Origin: Smittium mucronatum
Lineage: Eukaryota > Kickxellomycota > Harpellomycetes > Harpellales > Legeriomycetaceae
Length of the DNA stretch: 58,239 bases
NCBI GenBank assembly: GCA_001953115.1
Contig: LSSL01006321.1
Span: 1 to 58,239 of the forward strand
Reading direction: 5' to 3'
The stretch's first letter is position 1, and the number at the start of each line of letters is the position of its first letter. The notes under the pieces were generated by a model. That model was not told where the DNA came from. It saw only the letters and a list, made by a program, of their open reading frames with translations, and made no database searches. The position numbers were made by a program, and so were the translations under genes. Of the stretch, positions 12,861 to 24,123 are shown in pieces.

Positions 12861-15369
12861 TAGATAATTGAGAATTTTTTTAAATTTTTTAATCTTTATT
12901 AATAGTATTTTATTACTTTAAAAATAATTTATTTTGGTATTTCAGTTTACTGATTTCTTAAGAAAATAGCATATATTTGGATTCATAAATTTTAATAAAA
13001 TAGAATTTATAGCCGCTAGTCTAAAAATTCGTCAGATTCTTGAAGTTCATTGTTAATGTTATTTTAAATATTCAGAGTAAACATGCATACATTGCCTCTA
13101 TCAATATATAGCAAATATAAAATATCCATAAATATTAATTTTTTATTATGGAAATAGAAAAAATCTTTTTTAAATTTTATAAATGGAGAAGCTTATACAC
13201 ATTTCTATAAAGCTTAATAAATCATGAAAATTGAACTATATTTTTTTTCTGAAATTTATCTAATAAAATTAATGAAAGTTTGATTATTTTTACTGGTTTT
13301 AGAAAAAAATAATGTTAAAATAATCTATTGATGATTTTTCCAGGAGTTTTTAGTAGCTTTCGTTGAAAACTCTGTTAAATACCAATTTTATTAAAATTTA
13401 ATAACTTTTGATCTCATCATTTTTATTTTCCATTTTTATTAATTAAACTATAAATTATCTTCAATTCCAAAACCTAAGGTTGAAGAGCAAAAAAAAAAGA
13501 TAAATATGGCTCTTTTGAGCTATTTTATACTGCTTTAATATATATATTATCCTAATTCTGCGCTTTAAAAATTATCTTAACATAAAAATTTAAAGTCGCG
13601 TAAGTTTAAATAGATAAATTCACTTAAGGAAAATCTTTTATGCAGAAATAAAAAAATATTCTTATATATATAAAACTTTAAATCGATTTCATATTTTTTA
13701 AATCAATGGAAGGTATTTGGTTTAAAATATTTATATCTTTTTAATTTTCAGATAAAAACCATTTTTAAAGTTTCAATTAAATTTTTATAATGGTTTTAAG
13801 AAAAAAAATTCTTAATATAAGTAAAATTTTCTTACGATAATGCTATTTTAGTCACAAGTGGCTATTACTCTGATATTTAATGTTTTTATATTGGTTTTAT
13901 TATCTAAATAAAATTATTTTTAAAACCTTTTTTGGGGTAGAGGAATGCAGGCATTGGGTTTAAGCATAACCAAATATCGTTTTTTAACAATATGAAGTAT
14001 TGAATACTGAAATTAATATTTGATATTATAGTCCCACTCATTATTTTTACAAACACAAATTAATCTCCAGTTTACACAAAAAAAAATTTCATTTGAAGTG
14101 GGAAAACAAAACTTTTTAAAAAATACCTTATGAAGTCTAATTAAATAAGATTTATATGTTTCAAGGCGTAATAATATTTTTAAAGTTGATTACTTCTTAA
14201 GATTTTTAACTCTTTGGCTGAAATTTTTTGTTTCTAACCGGCAGAAAAGGCTATATAAAAAAATTAGAGATGAGTTGTTTAAGTAGTGAAAATGAATTTT
14301 TGAAGGTAAACTGTATTTTTGATATTATATGGATTTCTTTTGTACTTTCTTGGTCTAAAATTTAATAATTAAAAATTTGTGCAGAGGTTAAGCATACTGT
14401 TTAATTTATAATTTTTTCAAGAGAAAGGGTGTGTATATTGTTTATAAATGTAATTTCATTTTTTTCTTTATAATTAAATACGATAAATTAACTTAATGAT
14501 TCTTTATAATTAAATTAAAGTTATATCCAAAGATTTTTTTGTAGCAATCTGTTTTAGATAGTATAAAAAAATGGATTTATTTAAAGTGAAAATCAAAAAA
14601 TTTATAATACTTAAGCTATGAGCATATCCAACTCGCTTAAATCCTATCAAATATTATATATTTTGAAATGGGCTTCTTTTTATCAATAAAAGAAAGAAAA
14701 AAACAAATTAAAGCAAAGTTTATTTTCAAAGTATCTTTTGGATTGGCTTTTATGATTTCTTTTTTATGTAAAATAAAAGGTCCAGTTATTTGTAAAAATT
14801 TCGATATAAAACACAATTCAATTAATATAATTATTTTTAAGGGAATAAAATTTATAGATACATCATTAAAAGAAATATTTATACAAGATTTATCTAACTG
14901 AATTTTAGTCTAAACAAAACACTGATTTGTATTATAAATTAATCTTTTTTGGAAATACAAAGGAATTGAATTTTTTTTTTAGACAAATAAAAATTATTTC
15001 TAATAGATCAATTCCATAATATCAAAATTTCGGGAAATAAAAATCAATTTAAAAATTTTACCAGAAAAACATTTTGAAGTTTCCAAAAAATGTATATTGA
15101 GATCCCAAATATATAGAAAATATACTTATTAGTCTCAAAGGAGTAAAATATCCAAAAAATTTAGTTTAAGAGTTTAATCAAAAAGCTATAAAAAATATTA
15201 AATACACTTAAATAAGAAATAAGCAAATATACAGATTTTTATAAAAAATTTTAGCCATTTCTTTAAATTTTCAAAACTAGAAAAATAGCACATATTTTTT
15301 TAGTATGAAGAATAGAGTTTTATTTATATAAATTTGAATGGATATATTTTTTATATCTCAAGGTTTAAT
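12861..15369. other. AT-rich stretch, no supported feature
   Basis: Mostly long A and T runs. The only open frame of note (14,668-14,901 plus) is Lys/Ile/Phe-rich with no recognisable family and no splice context, and I do not call it. It may include the untraceable right end of the piggyBac element. Confidence 0.5.
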
Positions 15370-15945
15370 TGTAAGATGTCTTCATTAAAAAATATAATAA
15401 TAAAATATGAAGAAAAGAAAAAGATATATAAAAATAGTATTTCCTAACTACAATAATATACTCTGTCGAAAAATGGCTGCGTACCTACAAAAAAAGGTGC
15501 AATCTACCAACCGAAAGACCCCCACCCCATCATTTCTTCAAGTAGGTGTGTGACTGAGGTTAAATGCAGTCAATAATTAATCTCTTTGACAACAAAAAAT
15601 CGTCCATTAAAACCAATGAGCTCCTAGTCAGAGCCTACTTATAACAGGATTAATAAAAAATTAGGCTTCAAACCAAAAGTGGGATTGATCGATATGGCTT
15701 ACTACAAATAGTTTTTAGACGCTGAGGTCCTTCTGAATGTCTAACGCTGGAATTATGCACTATAACACGTCTCAGCTGTGCTAAAATATCGGTTAGTCCT
15801 GTTTCGAGATGGTCCTCCTCTGGAAATGCTGTTCACCAAATCGATGTGCGCTGTCTTCACTACTCCCAACCAAGAAAAGTACAAAGCTGATTGAAATTTT
15901 AGTTTATTGTACTTCGAAAAGTTCACTAAAAATCTCCTAAACAGC
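15370..15945 (+). repeat. Dispersed ~550-bp repeat, copy A
   Basis: This is the first of three copies (the others are at about 23,370-23,950 plus and 29,236-29,782 minus). Shared landmarks in order are GTAAGAT..TCATTA, AAAGAAAAAGA..TATA, TCTACCAACCGAAAGAC, TGACTGAGGTT, CTAGTCAG.GCCTAC, AACAGGATTAAT, GTGGGA.T.ATCGA.ATGGCTT, ACAAATAG, GACGCTGAG, GTCTCAGCT, CGCTGTCT.CA.T.CTCCCAACCA and TACTTCGAAAAGT. No coding family is recognised, and stops occur in all frames. It could be a solo LTR, a SINE-like element or the end of a larger transposon. This copy is the most diverged at its left end. Confidence 0.7.
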
Positions 15946-18056
15946 GGCAAGTTAATTAACATTTAGGAATCTCTGTGTCTTTATGTAGATTTATTTATTT
16001 ATAATTTTCAAAATCTGCATTTTCATCAAGATCGCTAAAAAATATTTCCTTTGTTAAATTCTAAAAATTTAAAAAATCATTATTATTATGATTAATATCT
16101 AATAAATCTAATAGAAAAATTAATAATTTTCTTTTGATAAATAAGATTGTAAAATTTTGGTTTTAGTTTAAAATTATCTTCAGTTTTATGCAATAATAGA
16201 TAACTTATATGGAAACTTCGACTTTTCGTGTTAAACTCAGAAGTAATAATAATTCCAATAAAACCTATTAATAATACTTTTAGTATTGATAAATGAAAAT
16301 TTTCATTTTTCACTTTAAAAATCACTAAAAATGAAAAAAGAGTCGACACTGATTATAATTGAATTAGGGAAACAAAATATAATATTTTTTTGCCACTGAT
16401 TATAGTTTATTATGATTTTCGAACCCAAAAGAATATATATATAATCTTTAATAATTGATTACACAAAAAATCTAATATTTTGGATGATCCAAATTCTTGT
16501 AACCACTCAAGCTGTGATACTTTAAAATTAGCAACATTATTTTTACTCGTATTATAAAATTACAGTTAATATTTTGTTAAGATGGTTTCAAAGAGTATTA
16601 TATATAACTAGATTTCAAAAAAAAAAAAGGAGTTCGTCAATAACAATAAAAAGATAATCCCATATGATATAATCAAAAAATCAAAAGATTATAACAGAAA
16701 AAAATTTACGATTAATCCATATAATAACCTTTTGAAATTGAGAAATATTTTTTAAACCTTTTCTAAGGTTTGTATTTTGCATATTATTTTAATATTCAGA
16801 CCAATTATATTATGTTACAAAAACTTTTGATTTATTCTCATAAAAAATTATAAAATATAATTATTTAATCGATTTTTTATAGTTTATGAGCAAATTTTTA
16901 ATGAATTCTATGTTCTATACTTTTTCTTTAGTCCCAAAACCTTTTAGTAGTATAAGTTTCTAGAATACATGACCATAAATAGAAGTTTATTAGACACATC
17001 TTTTTTTAAAAAAAATTAGTATGAAAATATTAAGAATTTCGGCTTTAAAAAAATATATTAATTATACATAGATATGAGCATTGGTTATTCATAATAAGGT
17101 TTTGTACTTTTGAAAAAATTCACATCGATCGTTATACAAAATGATGTATAATATTTTTGATTGATACAAAATTTATCATTAATATATTTTTAAAACACAG
17201 AGTAACCAAATATGTACTAAAATACGTGTATCTAATAAATTCAGATAAATTCCTCTTAGACAGTTACCATTTTCTTCAAATCACACATTAATAATATATA
17301 CTCAATTCTTATTCACTACGAAACATATGTAAAAAAGAATGGATATGATAAATGTATGCTAAGCATATTAACTTAAATGCTTCCTCAAATAATACCCAAA
17401 TGCTAATTCAAATAGCCTTTTCTCGAATAACATAGCAATAACCGCATTTTGTTGTCGAATTCTAAAACTTAAACATAAAATATATTAATCTTGTTATTAC
17501 AAATGCTATTTTTTGTATTTGATCTGTTTTTTGAATCGTGTTCAAATTGTTTATATCAAAATAATTTATATATATTTTTTTATAAGCAATTTTAATTACA
17601 AAACACTCCAAATAAGAAAAATTTTGAAGTTTTATTTATTTATTTATTATAGCTCTAAAGGAAATAACATGCAAAAGTAATTATATTCTCACAAAATTTA
17701 TGAATAATTGTACAAAAATTCCTCAAAAAGATAGATTTAAAAAAAGAAAATTGAAATAACTGATTAAATGATATTTTGATATTTGCTTGCGGTTCCATAA
17801 AAATATAAATCAGAGAAAAAATTTTTTGAGCTGAATTATTTTTTCTTTCGGTAAAGAATTTAATATTTACATCGATTTTCCATGATTGAGGAGATTTAAA
17901 AAGCCCTAATATCAGAAAATTTCTACATAAAGATTAACAATTAGGAACAAAACCAACCAATTGGGTGTTATTTTAAGCTATTGATCTTAGCCAAAATCGG
18001 GGTTTTTTATGCGAAAATTTGGCCCCTAAAAGGGGTAAATATCTAGTTTGGCATAT
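15946..18056. other. AT-rich stretch, only a MITE-like end near its right edge
   Basis: No gene is visible. Near 18,017-18,043 the string TTTGGCCCCTAAAAGGGGTAAAT resembles the right terminus of the TTAA MITE, suggesting an older copy whose left end is unrecognisable. A 15-base match to the 5' region of U2 snRNA (about 17,981-17,995, minus) is discussed under rejected items. Confidence 0.45.
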
Positions 18057-18060
18057 TTAA

Positions 18061-18222
18061 CCCATTCAGGGCCGATGAAACAAAAATAATAATCCTTTTT
18101 TTTTTAATGTATCAATAAAAAAGATAATACGTATGCATTATTGGATAAATTTAAAAATTGCTCCAATTGAAAATATTAATATATAAAAATAGGAGTGAGG
18201 TACAACTTTGGGCCGGAAAGGG
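18061..18222. mobile_element. TTAA MITE copy 1 (162 bp), piggyBac-type
   Basis: The copy is flanked on both sides by TTAA (18,057-18,060 and 18,223-18,226). It has terminal inverted repeats CCCATTCAGGGCCGATG on the left and GGGCCGGAAAGGG on the right. It is non-coding. TTAA duplication plus a CCC-starting inverted repeat is the hallmark of piggyBac-mobilised MITEs. Confidence 0.8.
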
Positions 18223-18255
18223 TTAACATTTTAACTACTTAGCTCATTAAATCTT

Positions 18256-18330
18256 TAACCCTTTAACTCTTTCAGAACCTATGAATCAAAGATGAAATTC
18301 ATTTTTGTATTATACAAATGGCAGATTATT
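18256..18330. mobile_element. Partial TTAA MITE end
   Basis: TTAACTCTTTCAGAACCTATGAATCAAAGATG (about 18,266-18,297) resembles the left terminus of the MITE family. It lies only ~40 bp beyond copy 1 and shortly before the DIRS element. No right end is seen; it may have been truncated by the DIRS insertion. Confidence 0.4.
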
Positions 18331-18532
18331 AATTCAGAGAACAGTAGTAGTTTGCCTTGTTTCAGCGAAAATTACATAACATTATTTTTTATCCAATAAA
18401 AGAAAATAATATTGATATAAAATAATTATGTTACAATAAACACCACTCGAATTCATAATTGGAATATTAGAAAAATGAAAATGTAAGATTAATCGAGCCC
18501 TTTAGGGCGAAGATTAATCAATATTATACAAA

Positions 18533-18687
18533 GGGGTGGTCTTATTAAGTGATACCATTTTTTATTGGATAACAAAATCGAACTTCCAAAGCAAATGAAA
18601 TTTTACTACGTAAATGAAATATATAAAATTTTGCTATAATACTGAAAGTAAAGTATTATAGCATCCTTATCATCTTTTGCAAAGGTA
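18533..18687 (+). repeat. Left inverted terminal repeat of the DIRS-like element
   Basis: It runs from GGGGTGGTCTTATTAAG to CATCTTTTGCAAAGGTAATT. It is complementary to 22,679-22,838 over about 155 bp with few mismatches, sharing TATTGGATAACA, ATCGAACT, CTACGTAAAT, AATACTGAAAGTA and TCCTTATCATCTTTT. The complement of the ICR extends outward to about 18,487. Confidence 0.85.
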
Positions 18688-18708
18688 ATTGAAAACGGAT
18701 GGGAGGAG

Positions 18709-18802
18709 CTTAATATGACCACCCCTTCTTATATAATTAATAATCTTTGCCTTAAAGGGCTCTATTAATATTAAATTTTGCTTCAGGGGGTGTTCATACT
18801 AA
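18709..18802. repeat. Internal complementary region (ICR) of the DIRS-like element
   Basis: Bases 18,709-18,770 (CTTAATATGACCACCCCTTC .. GGGCTCTATTAATATT) are the reverse complement of the left outer end at about 18,487-18,548. Bases 18,781-18,802 (CTTCAGGGGGTGTTCATACT) are complementary to the right outer end at about 22,820-22,843. In DIRS-1 this back-to-back copy of both ends is the template used to complete the termini during circle formation. Confidence 0.8.
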
Positions 18803-18839
18803 GTTGATCCAGAGGCAGTACTGATTCAGTGATATTAGA

Positions 18840-19810
18840 CTGTGTACTGCGATTTAGTCGATAATAAGTCTCAAACATCGCTTAATTAGACCAGAATGCC
18901 TGTTATACGATGCTATAAACTGAAACGCTTAAATTTGCCGCTAATTTCGCTTCAATTGCTCTCGCTTAAGAAATCGGATTGTTTGGCGGTCTCATTATCA
19001 ATCCTATTAATGACTGGGCATGCCTTGTTATACTGAAGATAGATAGCGGCTTGACATGGTTATTAACATGTTTAAATAGTCTGTTGAATATAATGCTACT
19101 ATTATTAGAATTTGGTGTTGGGAAAAAGTTTACCGCAACTCTATCTTTGTGAACTTTATATGTGTTACCGGGCACAATATTGGCTTCGGATGACTGTTTA
19201 TGTCACAGAGGCGCTCTATAAGTTTTCAATTCAGTTTTTCTTTAGATAACACAATTATCATCTTCAAGGACCCGTTTATCATTGTATTCCTAGCATCACC
19301 AATCCGGTGTATATCTCTTGCACATAGAAATCCGCATATCGCTAATGGACAAAATATCTTGGTCATCAAATTTTGTATGTACAAACTCCCTATGTCTCCC
19401 CATTCACTTTAAGTGGATATCATCGGAGAAATTTCTTTTGTTGGTTTAACGAAAGATTTGATTTCCGTTTCGTCAATGGCCCTTAAAAATTATTTGAGAC
19501 AATTAGCGTTCTCTATAGGGGATGGCTCTGTTACTAGACTAATTATTGCTGAATTGTAAGATTTAATAGTATTCACGCTCAGCTTCTTAGAAATAAAAAT
19601 GTGCGCCAAAAATTTAACGACGTGGCTTGCCTGGATTGGTACTGTCAGGTTGTTGCTTATATGCCGGCTCAAAAACTGCTGTTGGATAGAGTGATATCTC
19701 GACCGTCGTTTGATTGCACGTTCGTTGGGAACAATAAGATCAATGGCCGAATCGGCCAGAACTTGCGCTTTGAGGATGCACCGCTGATTATCCATGCAAT
19801 CAGGCATCAA
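18840..19810 (-). pseudogene. Tyrosine recombinase (integrase) of the DIRS-like element
   Basis: The N-terminal core-binding part reads HSIQQQFLSRHI, VVKFLAHIF and SVNTIKSYNSAI (19,490-19,810). The first catalytic box reads GFLCARDIHRI (about 19,300-19,330), where the family has Arg in place of this Cys (TGT at 19,322-19,324). The second box and the C-terminus read ARAIEAKLAANLSVS, then QAFWSN and MFETYYRLNRSTQS with the nucleophile Tyr pair at 18,861-18,866. Stops interrupt the frame between 18,880 and 19,490. The enzyme normally joins the circular DNA copy to the target. Placement 3' of RT and just before the ICR is the usual DIRS order. Confidence 0.8.
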
Positions 19811-20041
19811 TTCTTAGTCTTCGATAGCGGAGATTCTCAGATTTTCGGGTCTGTTACTACGGTTGTTGCCTGTGGTAGTAAATGGTTGCTTAACCGACAG
19901 TTTCTGTAAGTCTGGGAACCAAATGGCTGTCTTCCACAGCGGAGTTACTAGAGTCAGTGTTAAGCGCTCTTTTCCCACCTTCTGTTTTGCTTGTGGGATT
20001 AGATTCCACGGTGGGCAGCAATAAGGGTTGTTCCATATGAA

Positions 20042-20690
20042 CTATTTGAATGTTAGGGAGTTCTGGTCTACCGCTTCGATGTCGGAATAAAAGCTGTAGT
20101 ACGACTCCATCTTCTTTTTTGCCCGCGTCGCAAATAGATTAACGTCGTGATTCCCATATAGCGATACTATTTCCGCGTATGCTTGGGATGACAGTGTCCA
20201 CTCGGTTTGTGCTGTAAAATGACTTGGGGCGTGGGATAGATTCATCGCTGACTGTATGTGTGTAACTTTAGGCCTGGTTTTTGTCTTCAAGAAATGCAAC
20301 CAGCTCTATTACGAAATCTCTATTAATTTGGGGGAGGTTGTAACCCCAAACTTCCTCAAGTATGTTGACGTTGTGGTATTATCGGAATATATTAAGACAT
20401 AACGAACAACAAAATTACGGAGCTGGAGTGCATATAATACTATCAAGAGCTCCTTGGAGTTGATATGTGTTGATACCTGGGAAGGATTCCACAGCCATGA
20501 ATAGGAGCTGGAGTCCACAATTATCCCCCAATCAGTGTCGCTGCATCGATAAAGATTTCTATCTCTAGAGTTTCCAGCAGGAATTACTGTACATTCCATA
20601 GCTCCAGTTGGTGTTTCCAAAACAGTAGGTTCTGAATCGCTGCATAAGAAATTAGCACTGTTGATTTTCAAGACTTTGAATAAAATAGCT
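20042..20690 (-). pseudogene. RNase H domain of the DIRS-like element
   Basis: Two adjoining frames on the minus strand. 20,309-20,671 reads SDTDWGIIVDSSSYSW, STHINSKELLIVLYALQLRN and YVLIYSDNTTTSTYLRKFG, which are the D, E and D motifs of the DIRS RNase H. 20,042-20,299 reads EWTLSSQAYAEI..DVNLFATRAKKKMESYYSF, the conserved block after RNase H in these elements. A frame change separates the two. The domain would degrade RNA in RNA-DNA hybrids during reverse transcription. Confidence 0.8.
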
Positions 20691-21640
20691 CTTGGTTCTT
20701 CAGTTCTAGTAGCTTCCTGAAAATTAAACAGCCAGAAATGGATACAACTGACTTTGCTTGAGCTTTCCTAATGATACTCGCTAGACATTTCAATTTCATA
20801 TTCCCTGATTTCAGTAATTTTGAAGCTTATCTGCGGAGTCTCTGACATTGGCTAGCGGGACTTTGAGTGAAATTTCTCTCGAGTTGATTATCATGCCCAA
20901 ATGTGTTATTGAGTGTGTTGCGGTAGTTATTGATTTCCCCAACTTGATCTTGAAACCAAGTTCTGATAGCTTGGAGTACACCCTACTCATGTCATCTAGG
21001 CATCTGTTAATCGACTCTCCTATTATCAGGAGGTCGTCCAGGTAGACAGAAATTCTTATTCCATTAGTCCGTTCCCATTTAAATACCGGTCAAAGAACTT
21101 TCGTGAATGTGTATGGCCTGAGGTAAAGGTCAAAAAAGAGAACCCTGAACTGGTAGGGTAAAATTTTCTAGTGGAAGCGCAAAAACTTGTTGCACGACTC
21201 GTAGATCGAAAATTTCATGAATGCATCCTGGAGAACTAACGAAGTCGTGTAGTCCTTGTTGCTTATTATCTGGAATGTGGTACTCAGAGATTCCATCTTG
21301 AACCATATTTCCTCTAAATTTAAGTTGAGCTTCCTCAGATCCAGAACTGATCTGGTCTCCGGTTTTCTTTGGTATAACGGATTTATTTCTGTAAAAACCT
21401 GGATACCGTGTCTTGACCTCCTCGATGGCTCTGTTTGATAAGAGAGTGGCTACTTCACCCGAAAGAATTTAGCTGGTCACTTGAATTATCTTCCGTTTTC
21501 AGCGCATTGGGTGGATAGTCAATGGGGGGAGGGGGGGCTCCTCCAGGAAAGTTTTATGAGGCAGCTTCCTCGTCGAACTTAACAAGTCTTTTTCTAGAGG
21601 CGGTCTGTCGGCCTTCGTTGAACTCCCCTTCTCTACAAAA
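20691..21640 (-). pseudogene. Reverse transcriptase domain of the DIRS-like element
   Basis: The catalytic motif SVYLDDLLIIGESI sits around 21,014-21,056 (TACCTGGACGAC = 21,033-21,044) and is intact. It is followed by KLSELGFKIKLGKS and a thumb-like segment to about 20,690. Upstream parts (PYTFTKVL, ALVLQDAFMKF-like, FLRFH, and the GF..IP-KTG block near 21,350-21,390) are spread over several frames with stops, so the RT is not functional. Confidence 0.75.
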
Positions 21641-21799
21641 ATGCTTGTTCGGTTCACCCCGTAAGCCTTGATTTTCGGGTTTGGATCCCTGAAAGGGATC
21701 TATAACCCTCTCCTCACGATTTTCTTGACCCAATCGCTGTCCGCGAGTTTGTTCCTCGCCGAAATAAACATGTCAAGGCGCCTCCATACTGTGTGGGAG

Positions 21800-22609
21800 T
21801 TCGGAGCCATTAGTGGCTCCTGTGTCTCTTTCCCCTGGCACCCCTCTGAGACCACACTCTGGAGTTATTTTTAGTAAGTCTTGGAATAGCAGCTTCTGCA
21901 TTCAGCTCCGTTGCAGGGGTGCTGACATGACTCGGACGCCCTTCGGCCTGCTGGCGCACTCGAAAAGGATTTCTGACTGTTGTTAGCTTGATAATCTTGG
22001 CTATGGCAAACTGAGCTTCGAACTTATGACTGTCCATCAGAGGCCTGACGTCCAATTATACTACCTGTATTGGCTTGCCAGTGAAATTAATTGCTCTGTG
22101 CAAATTGTCCAGTCTGGTTTGTGTGGCAATTGCAGCTATATTTACCAATATAAACCTTACAGTTTTGAGAATGTCAACTAAAAGGTCGTCTACTGCCAAA
22201 TTCGGATCCGCTTGAAGTTTCCTGTGTATAAAATAATATATCTGGCTAGTTACGTGAGCGAGCACCATTTTAATCGCATATAGCGCCGATTCAATCTTCT
22301 TTACTGTGCTTGCCACAGGATATTTTAGTGGGGGGGGGGGTTGTAACTTACGTTTCTACTCTTGGGGCATGCATAAAGTGCTTCCCTCTTTTAATCTTCG
22401 GTGAGAGCGGTCCTGTAGAAGTCGTCAGCCATTGACGGAATTAGTCTTTCTAACCCCAGATACACTTTTAGCACCGAAACAGAGCTGTTAGTATAGATGT
22501 GCTGGTATTACTCTTCAGGTGGTCTAACAACTCTTTCCACAATCAAATTATCAACTTTGGCTGTGAGTGCCTTGATTGCCTCTAGCATTTCAGCAATTTG
22601 ATCTGACAT
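21800..22609 (-). pseudogene. Gag-like first ORF of the DIRS-like element
   Basis: It starts with an ATG at 22,609 and the coiled-coil-like MSDQIAEMLEAIKALTAKVD, but hits a stop after 34 codons. Further readable pieces are 22,056-22,316 (ALYAIKMVLAHVTSQIYYF, LVNIAAIATQTRLDNLHRA) and 21,810-22,055 (RNPFRVRQQAEGRPSHV). Position directly inside the right terminal repeat and 5' of RT is what makes it gag; the sequence itself is not diagnostic. It contains an 11-G run at 22,330-22,340. Confidence 0.6.
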
Positions 22610-22678
22610 CTTGAAGAAAATAGCTTGAGATATTTAAAATGTTTAAATAATAAAATCCATTTATTTAGCTGGTAGAGT

Positions 22679-22838
22679 ACCTTTGCGAAAGAAAAGATGA
22701 TAAGGATACAGTAATACCGTACTTTCAGTATTTTAGCAAAATTTTATTTACATTATTTACGTAGTATAATTTTATTGGCTTTGGGAGTTCGATTGTGTTA
22801 TCCAATAAAAGATTTAAAACTTAATATGACCACCCCCT
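22679..22838 (-). repeat. Right inverted terminal repeat of the DIRS-like element
   Basis: Reverse complement of the left terminal repeat. It runs from CCTTTGCGAAAGAAAAGATG to CTTAATATGACCACCCCC and ends about 25 bp before MITE copy 2. Confidence 0.85.
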
Positions 22839-22867
22839 GAAGTATAATGCCTTATTTTTTTGTATAA

Positions 22868-23031
22868 CCCTTTCAGGGGCGATGTTACAAAAAATGGATT
22901 CCACTTTTCGCTCAACGTTATTATTAGTTTAATTTTATTTGTATACCATTGGGCTGATCATATTTTTGAACCAATTGGAATCGCAAATATACGCAAATAG
23001 GGGCAAGGCATAAATTTGGGCCCTGAAAGGA
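22868..23031. mobile_element. TTAA MITE copy 2 (164 bp)
   Basis: Left end is CCCTTTCAGGGGCGATGTTA, preceded by ATAA (a decayed TTAA). Right end is GGGCCCTGAAAGGA, followed by TTAA (23,032-23,035). It shares ACAAAAAATGGATTCCA with other copies. It sits just outside the right end of the DIRS element, mirroring copy 1 on the left. Confidence 0.75.
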
Positions 23032-23369
23032 TTAATAAAAATGACTGAATTTGATTTAACAAATTCATTGGATATTTTTATTATGGGAAATAGCCAGTAA
23101 AAACGATATAAAACAAAATGTCCTCTTGATTAAGAAACCATCAGATAATTTATTTAAAAGTGATTTTTATAATTGGAGGTTACGGGACATTTCACCTATT
23201 TCCAATTGACCTACATGACATTTCGAAAATTTATAGCCACTAATAATCAAGTATTAAGCTCATTTTTCTAAAAGGAACATTTAAATATAATTAGCTATTT
23301 TTACTGGGTAAGATAAAATTAGATTTAGCTTTTAATGGGCTGAATAATTAGGTGAAATGTCATTTGGGT

Positions 23370-23950
23370 CAAATATCCTGACACCGTCATTGAAAACTAT
23401 ACTAAAAAATATGAAAAAAAGAAAAAGACGTATAGAAAAGATTATTATCCTTTCCTCAATAAGATCCTCTGCCGGACTACCGGCTGCATACATACGAGAA
23501 AAGGGAAAGTCTACCAACCGAAAGACTCTCCCTGTCTCCACTTCAAGTAGTTGTATAACTGAGGTTGCATAAAATCAAGAATTAAGATCTTTTTCAATGA
23601 ACAATAATAATTCATTGAATTTGTTGAGCCCCTAGTCAGTGCCTACGTCTAACAGGATTAATATAATTGGGCTCCTACTCAAACGTGGGACTAATCGACA
23701 TGGCTTTCCTACAAATAGCCGTAGGACGCTGAGATCCATCTGGCTGTTTAACTCTGGTCTTGTGAACTAGAATATGTCTCAGCTATACTAGATGATCGGT
23801 TTCTCCTGTTTTGAGAAATTCATCCTATGGAATCCCTGTCCTCAGAATCGCTGTCCTCGGAATCGCTGTACGCTGTCTCCATTGCTCCCAACCAGGAATA
23901 GTACAAAACTGTATGGAATTTTAGTTATGTGTACTTCGAAAAGTGCACTG
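23370..23950 (+). repeat. Dispersed ~550-bp repeat, copy B
   Basis: This is the best-preserved copy of the family also found at 15,370 and 29,236. It starts around TACTAAAAAATATGAAAAAAAG and ends at ACTTCGAAAAGTGCACTG, directly against the TTAA of MITE copy 3. It contains an extra short internal duplication near 23,840-23,870 (two units of TCCTCAGAATCGCTG / TCCTCGGAATCGCTG). A 69-codon frame on the minus strand (23,332-23,541) and an overlapping one on plus are not conserved in the other copies. Confidence 0.75.
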
Positions 23951-23954
23951 TTAA

Positions 23955-24119
23955 CTCTTTCCGGGTCCAAATCTAAACCTCACTCCTATTTGCGTAAATT
24001 AACCATTTTAATTAGCTTAGAATTTTGATTTACCCAATAGTATACAGATAATATATGTATGATGAAAACACTGACAAAAAAAGTGAATGCCACATTTTGA
24101 ATTATCTACCCTGAAAGGG
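23955..24119. mobile_element. TTAA MITE copy 3 (165 bp)
   Basis: Perfect TTAA on both sides (23,951-23,954 and 24,120-24,123). Ends are CTCTTTCCGGGTCC and CCCTGAAAGGG. It lies in the opposite orientation to copies 1 and 2, judged by the ACAAAAAAAGTGAATGCCA block being near the right end. Confidence 0.8.
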
Positions 24120-24123
24120 TTAA

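Larger units (their letters stand above)
18487..22843 (-). mobile_element. DIRS-like tyrosine-recombinase retroelement, degenerate (~4.4 kb)
   Basis: The element reads on the minus strand as gag, RT-RNase H, then tyrosine recombinase. It has inverted terminal repeats of about 156 bp (18,533-18,687 and 22,679-22,838) and an internal complementary region at 18,709-18,802 that matches both outer ends. That arrangement is diagnostic of DIRS-type elements, which replicate through a circle and integrate with a tyrosine recombinase. No LTRs or target duplication are expected or seen. Many stops and frameshifts in gag, RT and recombinase show it is dead, although domains remain easy to read, so decay is moderate. 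Its G+C content is visibly above that of its surroundings. Confidence 0.85.

Noticed and set aside
14668..14901. 77-codon plus frame
   Set aside because: Lys/Ile/Phe-rich, no motif, no neighbouring exon; expected by chance in this composition.
17978..18003. Minus-strand match TTTTGGCTAAGATCA to the 5' region of U2 snRNA
   Set aside because: The match is 15 bases only; the branch-point-recognition sequence GTAGTA that must follow is absent, and no Sm site or further stem is seen. It is chance or at best a tiny pseudogene.
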